Assembly: GCF_009557055.1 (NCBI RefSeq)
Contig: NZ_CP045649.1
Location: forward strand, 2,083,501-2,147,500
Direction of reading: 5' to 3'
Source of the DNA: Nocardioides sp. dk884
GTDB lineage: Bacteria > Actinomycetota > Actinomycetes > Propionibacteriales > Nocardioidaceae
Length of the DNA stretch: 64,000 nt
The translations under genes were made by a program, and so were the position numbers. Below the pieces are notes generated by a model that saw only the letters and a list, made by a program, of their open reading frames with translations, made no database searches and had not been told where the DNA came from. Below, one piece after another: positions 57,172 through 64,000 of this stretch (positions are counted from its first letter, which is position 1; each line of letters starts with the position of its first letter).

Positions 57172-58362
57172 TCAGGCTCCCCGCAGGACGTTCTTGGCCA
57201 GCTCGTCCTCGACCGTGCTCATCAGCTTTTCCTCCAGGGAGGGGATGCCGATCTTGCGGATCAGGTCGTTGAAGAACCCGTGCACCACCAGGCGGCGGGC
57301 CTCGGGCTCGGAGATGCCGCGCGAGCGCAGGTAGAACAGCTGCTCGTCGTCGAAGCGACCGACGGCGGAGGCGTGACCGGCGCCCTCGATCTCGCCGGTC
57401 TCGATCTCGAGGTTCGGCACCGAGTCGGCCTGGCAGCCGTCGGTGAGCACGAGGTTGCGGTTCTCCTCGTAGGTCTCGATGCCCTCGGCGATCTTGCGGA
57501 TCAGCACGTTGCCCACCCACACGGTGTGGGCGCCCTCGCCCTGCAGCGCGCCCTTGTAGACGACGTTGCTCTTGGTGCGCGGGGCGGTGTGGTCGGCGAA
57601 GAGGCGGTGCTCGAGGTGCTGGCCCTCGTCGGCGAAGTACAGGCCGTACATCTCCGCGGAGCCGCCCGGACCGGCGTAGGTGACGTTGGCGTCCATGCGG
57701 ACCACGTCACCGCCGAAGGAGATCGCCACGTGCTTGTACGACGCGTCGCGCCCGACGCTCGCCTCGTGGTGGGCGAGGTGCACGGCGTCGTCGGCCCAGT
57801 CCTGCACCGAGATCACGGAGACCTGGGCGCCGTCGCCGACGACGACCTCGACGACCTGGGCCAGCGAGGCGTGACCCTGGTGCTGGAGCACCACGACCGC
57901 CTTGGCGAAGCGGCCGAAGCGCAGCACCACGTGGCCGGACTCGGTGGCCTCGGCGTTGGTGCCGTCGAGGGTGACGACCACCGGCTCGGCGACCTCGAGC
58001 TCCGCGGGGACGTCGATGAGCAGCGTCGCGGCGGTGTCGGCCAGCACCCGGGCGCTGAAGCGGTCGTTGGGGACCCAGCCGCTCACGCCGCGCAGGGCGC
58101 GGGCCTCCTCCCCCTCGACCGACTCGACGCGGACGCCCTCGGGGGTGGTCCAGGTGAGCTGGGTGGCGCCGGCGCCGTACACGGCCTCGCCGTGCAGGTC
58201 ACGCAGCCGCTTGAGGGGGGTGAAGCGCCAGATCTCCTCGCGACCGGTGGGGACCGGGTGGTCGGAGACGTCGAAGGAGCCCTCGGGGTGCAGGTGGGAG
58301 TCCACCGGCGTCAGCTCGAGGGCAGACTCCACGCTGTCGCGCGCAGTGTCGATTGCAGTCAC
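57172..58362 (-). CDS. sufD: SufD scaffold subunit
   Basis: 396 residues, SufBD fold with a right-handed beta-helix core. VVLRFGRFAKAVVVLQHQG and MDANVTYAGPGGSAEMYGLY are typical, and the C-terminal RSRGISEPEARRLVVHGFF contains the subunit contact region. It is the partner of SufB. The start GTG 58362 lies 46 bases after sufB. Confidence 0.94.
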   Translation of the reverse strand: MTAIDTARDSVESALELTPVDSHLHPEGSFDVSDHPVPTGREEIWRFTPLKRLRDLHGEAVYGAGATQLTWTTPEGVRVESVEGEEARALRGVSGWVPNDRFSARVLADTAATLLIDVPAELEVAEPVVVTLDGTNAEATESGHVVLRFGRFAKAVVVLQHQGHASLAQVVEVVVGDGAQVSVISVQDWADDAVHLAHHEASVGRDASYKHVAISFGGDVVRMDANVTYAGPGGSAEMYGLYFADEGQHLEHRLFADHTAPRTKSNVVYKGALQGEGAHTVWVGNVLIRKIAEGIETYEENRNLVLTDGCQADSVPNLEIETGEIEGAGHASAVGRFDDEQLFYLRSRGISEPEARRLVVHGFFNDLIRKIGIPSLEEKLMSTVEDELAKNVLRGA

Positions 58363-58408
58363 GGATCTTCTTTCTACGAACGGGGTGGACGAAGCGACGA
58401 GGTCGGCG

Positions 58409-59827
58409 TCAGCCGACCGCGCCCTCCATCTGCAGCTCGATGAGACGGTTGAGCTCGAGGGCGTACTCCATCGGCAGCTCCTTGGCGATGGGCTCGACGA
58501 AGCCGCGCACGATCATCGCCATCGCCTCGTCCTGCTCCATGCCCCGGCTCATCAGGTAGAAGAGCTGGTCGTCGGAGACCTTCGAGACGCTGGCCTCGTG
58601 ACCCATCGAGACGTCGTCCTCGCGGATGTCGACGTAGGGGTAGGTGTCGGAGCGGCTGATCTGGTCGACCAGCAGCGCGTCGCACAGCACGTTGGACTTC
58701 GAGCCGTAGGCGCCCTCGTTGACCTGGATCAGGCCGCGGTACGACGTCCGCCCGCCGCCGCGCGCCACCGACTTGCTCAGGATCGAGCTGGAGGTGTGCG
58801 GGGCCGCGTGGACCATCTTGGCGCCGGCGTCCTGGTGCTGGCCCTCGCCGGCGAACGCGATCGACAGCGTCTCGCCCTTGGCGTGCTCGCCCATGAGGTA
58901 GACGGCCGGGTACTTCATCGTCACCTTGGAGCCGATGTTGCCGTCGACCCACTCCATCGTGGCGCCGGCCTCGCAGACCGCGCGCTTGGTGACGAGGTTG
59001 TAGACGTTGTTCGACCAGTTCTGGATGGTCGTGTAGCGGCAGCGGCCGCCCTTCTTCACGATGATCTCCACGACCGCGGAGTGCAGCGAGTCCGAGGAGT
59101 AGATCGGCGCGGTGCAGCCCTCGACGTAGTGCACGTAGGCGTCCTCGTCGACGATGATCAGCGTGCGCTCGAACTGGCCCATGTTCTCGGTGTTGATCCG
59201 GAAGTAGGCCTGCAGCGGGATGTCCACGTGGACGCCCTTGGGCACGTAGATGAACGAGCCGCCGGACCACACCGAGGTGTTGAGCGCGGCGAACTTGTTG
59301 TCACCGACGGGGATGACGGTGCCGAAGTACTCCTGGAAGAGCTCCGGCTGCTCCTTCAGTGCGGTGTCGGTGTCCAGGAACAGGACGCCCTGCTCCTCGA
59401 GGTCCTCGCGGATCGAGTGGTAGACGACCTCGGACTCGTACTGCGCCGCGACACCGGCGACGAGGCGCTGCTTCTCCGCCTCGGGGATGCCGAGCTTGTC
59501 GTAGGTGTTCTTGATGTCCTCGGGCAGCTCCTCCCAGGAGGTCGCCTGCTTCTCCGAGGACCGCACGAAGTACTTGATGTTGTCGAAGTCGATGCCGCCG
59601 AGGTCGGAGCCCCAGGTCGGCATGGGCTTGCGCCCGAAGAGCTTCAGACCCTTGAGCCGCAGGTCGAGCATCCACTGGGGCTCGTCCTTCTTGGCGGAGA
59701 TGTCGCGAACGACGTGCTCGTTGAGGCCGCGCTGCGCCTCAGCGCCCGCGACGTCGGGGTCGGCCCAGCCGAAGTCGTACCGACCGATGCCCTTGAGCTC
59801 GGGGTTCAGCTCCTCGATGGAGGTCAT
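58409..59827 (-). CDS. sufB: SufB scaffold subunit
   Basis: 472 residues. [26 protein letters not shown]-like [19 protein letters not shown] and [19 protein letters not shown] are SufB signatures. Cluster building occurs on the SufBC2D complex. No intein is present, unlike many mycobacterial SufB. ATG 59827 overlaps the sufR stop (ATGA). Confidence 0.95.
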   Translation of the reverse strand: MTSIEELNPELKGIGRYDFGWADPDVAGAEAQRGLNEHVVRDISAKKDEPQWMLDLRLKGLKLFGRKPMPTWGSDLGGIDFDNIKYFVRSSEKQATSWEELPEDIKNTYDKLGIPEAEKQRLVAGVAAQYESEVVYHSIREDLEEQGVLFLDTDTALKEQPELFQEYFGTVIPVGDNKFAALNTSVWSGGSFIYVPKGVHVDIPLQAYFRINTENMGQFERTLIIVDEDAYVHYVEGCTAPIYSSDSLHSAVVEIIVKKGGRCRYTTIQNWSNNVYNLVTKRAVCEAGATMEWVDGNIGSKVTMKYPAVYLMGEHAKGETLSIAFAGEGQHQDAGAKMVHAAPHTSSSILSKSVARGGGRTSYRGLIQVNEGAYGSKSNVLCDALLVDQISRSDTYPYVDIREDDVSMGHEASVSKVSDDQLFYLMSRGMEQDEAMAMIVRGFVEPIAKELPMEYALELNRLIELQMEGAVG

Positions 59828-60534
59828 GGAGTGACCTGCTCCTTCTCATTGGTGGTGCTTGAAACGTTCGGGATGCTCGTGGTGCAGACGCCGTCGCCGT
59901 GGGCGATCGTCGCCAGCCGCTGCACGTGGCGGCCGAGGACCCGGCTGATCGCCTCGGTCTCTGCCTCGCACAGCTGGGGGAACTCGTGGGCGACGTGGGC
60001 GACCGGGCAGTGCTGCTGGCACAGCTGCTCCCCCATCACCTGCCCGTTGATCGGACCGAGGTCGCGCACCGCCGCGGCGTACCCCTCGTCGGTGAAGACG
60101 CGGGCGAGCACCTCGGCGGGGCCCAGGGTCGGGTCGGTTGCGCTGACCCGGTGGAACCTCTCCTCGATGAACGCCACCCGGCGTCGAGAGAATTCCCGGA
60201 CCGCGTCCTCGCCCCCGGTCTCGGCCAGGTAGCGCAGCGCCTGGGCGGCCAGGTCGTCGTAGGCCTGGTCGAAGTGGTCGCGCCCGATCTCGGTGAGCGC
60301 GAACACCTTGGCCGGTCGTCCGCGGCCGCGCTGGCCGTGGGCGCGTGGCTCGCGCGCCTCCACCTGGCCGTCCTCGACCAGCAGGTCGAGATGGCGGCGT
60401 ACGGCGGCCGGCGTGAGGTCGAGGCGCTCGGCGAGGTCGGCGGCGGTCGAGGGGCCGTTGTCGAGGATCGAGCGGGCGACGCGCTGCCGGGTCGGCAGGT
60501 CGTCCCCTCGCAGGCGTCCCTCGATCAATTCCAC
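59824..60534 (-). CDS. sufR: SufR Fe-S-sensing repressor of the suf operon
   Basis: 236 residues. A winged helix spans residues 15-80 ([20 protein letters not shown] onward). The C-terminal part has Cys172, Cys176 and Cys189 ([11 protein letters not shown] and QLCEAE) for a [4Fe-4S] cluster. It represses the operon when cluster supply is sufficient. GTG 60534 lies within an ACACT-N5-TGTGG site, so it probably represses itself. Confidence 0.93.
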   Translation of the reverse strand: MELIEGRLRGDDLPTRQRVARSILDNGPSTAADLAERLDLTPAAVRRHLDLLVEDGQVEAREPRAHGQRGRGRPAKVFALTEIGRDHFDQAYDDLAAQALRYLAETGGEDAVREFSRRRVAFIEERFHRVSATDPTLGPAEVLARVFTDEGYAAAVRDLGPINGQVMGEQLCQQHCPVAHVAHEFPQLCEAETEAISRVLGRHVQRLATIAHGDGVCTTSIPNVSSTTNEKEQVTP

Positions 60535-60545
60535 AACACCAGTGT
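60531..60545. promoter_or_regulatory. Candidate SufR operator
   Basis: On the minus strand this reads ACACT-N5-TGTGG. It differs by one base from the ACACT-N5-TGTGA repeat that I recall for mycobacterial SufR. It overlaps the GTG start at 60534-60532, consistent with autorepression of a leaderless or short-leader mRNA. Confidence 0.5.
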
Positions 60546-60593
60546 GCCGTTAATGCCGCGAGGCCTTCAAGGAAGGCAACCCTTACCCGTTTC

Positions 60594-60992
60594 TCAGGCG
60601 GGGGGGCCGGTGCGGTGCAGCCACCAGAGGCCGGCGAACGGCAGCACCAGCGGCAAGAAGGCGTAGCCCTGGCCGTAGTGCGACCACACGGTCTTGTCGG
60701 GGAACAGGTCCGGCGCCACCAGCGACAGCGTGCCGACCGCCAGCACTCCGACCGCCTCGATCCCACAGGCCGCGACCGCCGCCCGTCGGGCGCGCGGTCC
60801 GCCGATGACCAGGCACGCGGTGGCGACGATGTAGATCACCGCGGCGACCAGGGACAGCGAGTACGCCAGGGGCGCGCGGTCGGCCTGCAGCAGCAGCTGG
60901 GTCAACGAGCGACCGGTGGCCGCGATCGCGAAGACCGAGTAGACCGCGACCAGGATCCGGCCCGGGCCCGCGGCCAGCTCACGCACCGCCAC
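60594..60992 (-). CDS. Small multi-pass membrane protein
   Basis: 132 residues with four hydrophobic helices (AYSLSLVAAVIYIVATACLV and others). GTG 60992 overlaps the upstream gene by 14 bases; GTG 60986 is an alternative. Function unknown. It lies between sufR and the ABC exporter/ctaA genes, a place occupied by membrane proteins in related genomes. Confidence 0.65.
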   Translation of the reverse strand: MAVRELAAGPGRILVAVYSVFAIAATGRSLTQLLLQADRAPLAYSLSLVAAVIYIVATACLVIGGPRARRAAVAACGIEAVGVLAVGTLSLVAPDLFPDKTVWSHYGQGYAFLPLVLPFAGLWWLHRTGPPA

Positions 60993-61335
60993 CCCAGAGG
61001 GTGTCGATGCGCAGCTCGAGGGCCGCGACCGTGACCAGTGCCACGAGCAGCACGGCGGTCCCGGCGCGGGTGCGCTCGGCCAGCGACCAGAACGCGCCCA
61101 GTGGCAGGATCAGCGGCACTGCGATCAGGTAGCCCACGAACGTCGCGCGGTCCATGGAGTCGCCCGACATCGTCGCCAGGCCCCACACCACCTGCACGAG
61201 CAGGAGGACCTCGATCACCGCCAGCAGGGCGAAGGTCGGGTCGCCGGCGGTCTCGTCCTTGGCCAGGAGCACGATCGTGGCCACCACGCCGAGAGCGACC
61301 AGGATCAGGACGATGCCGAAGAGCCAGACGTTCAC
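60979..61335 (-). CDS. Small multi-pass membrane protein
   Basis: 118 residues with about four helices (FGIVLILVALGVVATIVLLA and VGYLIAVPLILPLGAFWSL). GTG 61335 has TAGGGT seven bases upstream. It overlaps the next gene by 14 bases, so the two are co-translated. Function unknown. Confidence 0.65.
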   Translation of the reverse strand: MNVWLFGIVLILVALGVVATIVLLAKDETAGDPTFALLAVIEVLLLVQVVWGLATMSGDSMDRATFVGYLIAVPLILPLGAFWSLAERTRAGTAVLLVALVTVAALELRIDTLWGGGA

Positions 61336-61342
61336 GTCGCAA

Positions 61343-61348
61343 ACCCTA
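61343..61348 (-). promoter_or_regulatory. -10 hexamer TAGGGT, leaderless-type
   Basis: TAGGGT on the minus strand lies seven bases before GTG 61335. Confidence 0.4.
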
Positions 61349-61396
61349 GGCCGCGTCCGCCGTGGGCCCCTCGCCAGCCCGCCTCGGAGGGATCCC

Positions 61397-61402
61397 TAGA
61401 CT
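61397..61402 (+). promoter_or_regulatory. -10 hexamer TAGACT, leaderless-type
   Basis: TAGACT ends six bases before GTG 61409. Confidence 0.4.
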
Positions 61403-61408
61403 GGTGGG

Positions 61409-62344
61409 GTGCCCGACGCCCCTGCAGTGGCTGTCGACGGGCTGGTGATGAGGTACGGCGACAAGGTCGCAGTCGACGACCTGTCCCTGACCGTCGATCG
61501 CCACACCATCACCGCTGTCCTCGGCCCCAACGGGGCCGGCAAGACCACCACCCTCGAGACCTGCGAGGGCTACCGGCGTCCCCACGGCGGCACCGTGCGC
61601 GTGCTGGGCCTGGACCCGGTCCGGCAGCGCCGTGAGCTGCTCCCCCGCATCGGGGTGATGCTGCAGTCCGGCGGCGCGTGGAGCGGGGTGCGCGCGAGCG
61701 AGATGCTGCGCCACGTCGCGAAACTGCACGCCCACCCGCTCGACCTCGACCTGCTCACCGAGCGCCTCGGGCTGGAGGAGTGCGGGCGCACGCCGTACCG
61801 GCGGCTCTCCGGCGGCCAGCAGCAGCGCCTGGGCCTGGCGATGGCGCTGGTGGGGCGCCCCGAGGTCGTGTTCGTCGACGAGCCGACCGCGGGCGTCGAC
61901 CCGCAGATGCGCCGCACGATCTGGGAGCTGCTCGACGAGCTGCGCCGCGACGGCGTCACGGTGGTGCTCACCACGCACTACATGGAGGAGGCCGAGCGCC
62001 TCGCCGACCACGTCCACATCGTCGACCACGGCCGGCTCGTCGCCTCGGGCACCCCGCTGGAGCTGACGCGCGGCGGCTCGGTCGCGACCATCCGGCTCGT
62101 GGTCACCCGGCCGTTCCCGCCCGGTGCCCCCGACTCGCTGCGGCGGGTGCTCGGCGACGGCACCTCGGTGAGCCAGGTCGACGACCTCAGCATGCTGGTG
62201 AGCGGCCCGGCCGACGGCACCACGCTGGCGAAGATCTCCGCGTGGTGCGCCGAGCACGACGTGCTGCCCGAGTCGCTCAACCTCGGGGCCCGCAACCTCG
62301 AGGACGTCTTCCTCCAGCTCACCGGACGGGAGCTCGCCCCGTGA
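61409..62344 (+). CDS. ABC-2 exporter ATP-binding protein
   Basis: 311 residues. Walker A LGPNGAGKTTTLE, signature RLSGGQQQRLGLAMAL, Walker B VVFVDEPTAGVDPQ and switch TTHYMEEAERLAD. The C-terminal ~90 residues are the CcmA-type regulatory extension. Coupled to the permease by GTGA. Its position between suf and ctaA is conserved in other actinobacteria and may link it to haem or oxidase assembly (inference). Confidence 0.92.
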   Translation: MPDAPAVAVDGLVMRYGDKVAVDDLSLTVDRHTITAVLGPNGAGKTTTLETCEGYRRPHGGTVRVLGLDPVRQRRELLPRIGVMLQSGGAWSGVRASEMLRHVAKLHAHPLDLDLLTERLGLEECGRTPYRRLSGGQQQRLGLAMALVGRPEVVFVDEPTAGVDPQMRRTIWELLDELRRDGVTVVLTTHYMEEAERLADHVHIVDHGRLVASGTPLELTRGGSVATIRLVVTRPFPPGAPDSLRRVLGDGTSVSQVDDLSMLVSGPADGTTLAKISAWCAEHDVLPESLNLGARNLEDVFLQLTGRELAP

Positions 62345-63135
62345 CCTCTTCCCAGACCCGGTCCGCCGGGACGTTCTCGCCCCGGCCCGGTGCGGCGCCG
62401 TTCGGGCGCATGGTGCTGGCGCAGGCCGGCATGGAGGCCCGGCTGATGCTGCGCAACGGCGAGCAGCTGCTGCTCGCCGTCGTCGTACCGGTCGTGGTGC
62501 TGGTCGCCGCGGTGACCGGCTCGGATCGCGTCGACCTCGACCTGGACCACCCGGCGGTCGACGTCTTCACCCCGGGCGTCCTGGCGCTGGCGGTGATGTC
62601 CACCTCGTTCACCGCGCTGGCGATCGCGACCGGCTTCGAACGGCGCTACGGCGTGATCAAGCGCCTCGGCACCTCCCCGCTGCCGCGGTCCGGCCTGTTG
62701 GCCGGCAAGGTGCTGGCGCTGCTGCTCGTGCAGCTGCTGCAGCTCGTGGTGATCTCGGCGGTGGCCCTCGGCCTCGGCTGGTCGCCGGACCCCGGCGTGG
62801 CCGGCGTGGTGGGCGTGCTGCTGACCATCGCCGCCGGCACCGCCGCCTTCGCCTCGCTCGGGCTGCTGGTCGCCGGAGCGCTGCGCGCCGAGGCCACCCT
62901 GGCCGCGGCCAACCTGATCTACCTGCTGCTGATGGCCTGCGGCGCCGTTGTGCTCCCCGCCACGGCGTACGGCGGCTTCGAGGGGTTCGTGCAGTGGCTA
63001 CCATCGGGAGCGCTCGGAGAGGGCATGCGCGATGCCCTGATCGACGGCACGATCGCCTGGTCTGCGATCGCCGTCCTCCTGGCCTGGACCGTCCTCGGCG
63101 CCGCGCTCAGCGCGCGCACCTTCAAGTGGGAGTGA
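62341..63135 (+). CDS. ABC-2 permease
   Basis: 264 residues, six helices. GFERRYGVIKRLGTSPLPRS is the ABC-2 coupling segment, and LPATAYGGFEGFVQWLPSGA precedes the last helix. GTG 62341 shares GTGA with the ATPase stop. Substrate unknown. ctaA starts eight bases downstream. Confidence 0.9.
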   Translation: MTSSQTRSAGTFSPRPGAAPFGRMVLAQAGMEARLMLRNGEQLLLAVVVPVVVLVAAVTGSDRVDLDLDHPAVDVFTPGVLALAVMSTSFTALAIATGFERRYGVIKRLGTSPLPRSGLLAGKVLALLLVQLLQLVVISAVALGLGWSPDPGVAGVVGVLLTIAAGTAAFASLGLLVAGALRAEATLAAANLIYLLLMACGAVVLPATAYGGFEGFVQWLPSGALGEGMRDALIDGTIAWSAIAVLLAWTVLGAALSARTFKWE

Positions 63136-63142
63136 ACTGCTC

Positions 63143-64000
63143 GTGACCGCCACCTCGACCGACCGGCCCGACGTGGAGCCGGTTGCCCGCCCCGCCGGCC
63201 ACCGGTGGGTGCTCGGCCTCGGCTGGAGCAGCCTGGTCGCCAACATGCTGCTCGTCGTGACCGGCGCCGTCGTCCGGCTGACCGGCTCCGGCCTGGGCTG
63301 CCCGACCTGGCCGCGCTGCACCGATGAGTCCTACACGCCGCATGCGGAGTACGGCATCCACGGCGTGATCGAGTTCGGCAACCGGCTGCTCACCTTCGTC
63401 CTCGCCGCGATCGCGATCGCCACCTTCGTCGCCGCGGTGCGCACCGGTCGCCGCTCGCTGATCTGGCTCGCGCTCTGGATGGGGATCGGCATCCCCGCGC
63501 AGGCCGTGATCGGCGGCATCACGGTGCTGACCGACCTCAACCCGTGGATCGTGTCGCTGCACCTGATCTGCTCGTTCCTGATCATCTGCCTGGCCGTGCG
63601 CTTCATCCAGCTGGTGCTGCGCGGTGACGACCTGCCGCGCGCCCGCGGACCCGTCGTGGGGCTGGCCTGGGTGGTCTTCGCCGCCGGCTGGGTCGTGCTC
63701 TACGTCGGCACGATGGTCACCGGCGCCGGCCCGCACGCCGGCGACGCCGACTCCCCGCGCAACGGCCTGGACCCGGCCCAGATGAGCCAGCTGCACGCCG
63801 ACGCGGTGTTCTTCTTCATCGGCGCCACCGTCGGTCTGCTCTTCGCCGTCTACGCCTGGCGCCACGGCGCCTCCGCCCGCCGCGCGCTGTGGACGCTGTT
63901 CGCGGTGCAGATCGGCCAGGGCGCGATCGGCTTCGTGCAGTACTTCACCGACCTGCCGATCGTCCTGGTCGGCTTCCACATGCTTGGCGCCTCCCTCACC
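63143..64000 (+). CDS. ctaA: Heme A synthase (COX15/CtaA), 3' end outside the window
   Basis: 286 codons are visible and the frame stays open to the window end. GAVVRLTGSGLGCPTWPRC in the first helix carries the CtaA GSGLxCPxWP motif, and GVIEFGNRLLTF has the haem-ligand His region. Later GTMVTGAGPHAGD and SQLHADAVFFF match the second half of the duplicated four-helix bundle. It oxidises haem O to haem A for cytochrome oxidase. GTG 63143 lies eight bases after the ABC-2 permease, so they form one operon. Confidence 0.93.
   Translation, partial: MTATSTDRPDVEPVARPAGHRWVLGLGWSSLVANMLLVVTGAVVRLTGSGLGCPTWPRCTDESYTPHAEYGIHGVIEFGNRLLTFVLAAIAIATFVAAVRTGRRSLIWLALWMGIGIPAQAVIGGITVLTDLNPWIVSLHLICSFLIICLAVRFIQLVLRGDDLPRARGPVVGLAWVVFAAGWVVLYVGTMVTGAGPHAGDADSPRNGLDPAQMSQLHADAVFFFIGATVGLLFAVYAWRHGASARRALWTLFAVQIGQGAIGFVQYFTDLPIVLVGFHMLGASLT

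Overview
This 64 kb window is chromosomal DNA from a high-GC Gram-positive actinobacterium. The likely source is the Nocardioidaceae or a close relative (inference). Pointers are frequent GTG starts, strong third-codon-position GC, ATGA/GTGA-coupled operons, a mabA-inhA style fabG-fabI pair, a furA-katG pair, a suf operon led by sufR and containing a Rieske gene, dodecin, DUF3099, an acVLRF1-type release factor and an ACT-SerB. I see no rRNA, tRNA, CRISPR array, insertion sequence, integrase or phage gene.

Layout. 0-7.2 kb: a broken gene end, a DJ-1/PfpI protein, a lone LysR effector domain, a BCCT transporter, GuaB1, galactokinase and a histone-like Lys/Ala/Pro-rich protein. 7.2-9.8 kb: two coupled acyl-CoA dehydrogenases behind a palindromic operator. 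9.9-13.5 kb: a homogentisate operon (hmgA, unknown gene, fahA) with a LysR HTH-only fragment next to it. 13.6-17.5 kb: peptide deformylase, a HIT-like protein, a SPOUT RNA methyltransferase, a siroheme fusion enzyme and a PEBP protein.

17.7-29.7 kb is the most distinctive region. It holds five acyltransferases of the condensation/PapA/WS-DGAT superfamily, a GT1 glycosyltransferase, a DrrAB-type exporter and an LLM monooxygenase/FMN reductase pair. Acyltransferases, sugar transfer and a lipid exporter together resemble mycobacterial acylated-glycolipid loci, but no polyketide synthase is visible. I infer an undescribed multi-acylated glycolipid pathway.

29.8-33.7 kb: katG, furA and a membrane PP2C phosphatase. 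33.7-41.8 kb: a phosphodiesterase, an alpha/beta hydrolase, a TSUP/SPFH/NfeD/ABC-ATPase operon, SerB and SixA. 41.8-46.9 kb: fabI-fabG (fatty-acid elongation), a lipoprotein overlapping dodecin on the other strand, small proteins, moaA and SURF1. 46.9-52.8 kb: an ABC exporter, an enoyl-CoA hydratase, an ABC-F protein, a receiver-only regulator and a phosphotransferase. 52.9-60.5 kb: the suf Fe-S operon (sufR-B-D-Rieske-C-S-U-T), probably continuing into an ASCH-like protein and acVLRF1. 60.6-64 kb: two small membrane proteins, an ABC-2 exporter and the start of heme A synthase (ctaA).

Three signals run across the window. More than twenty genes have a TAnnnT -10 hexamer ending 6-9 bases before the start codon, the arrangement of leaderless transcripts. 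A 22-bp-period tandem repeat built on CGAGTCGGCGC recurs in three separate intergenic gaps. Strong inverted repeats sit between several convergent genes.
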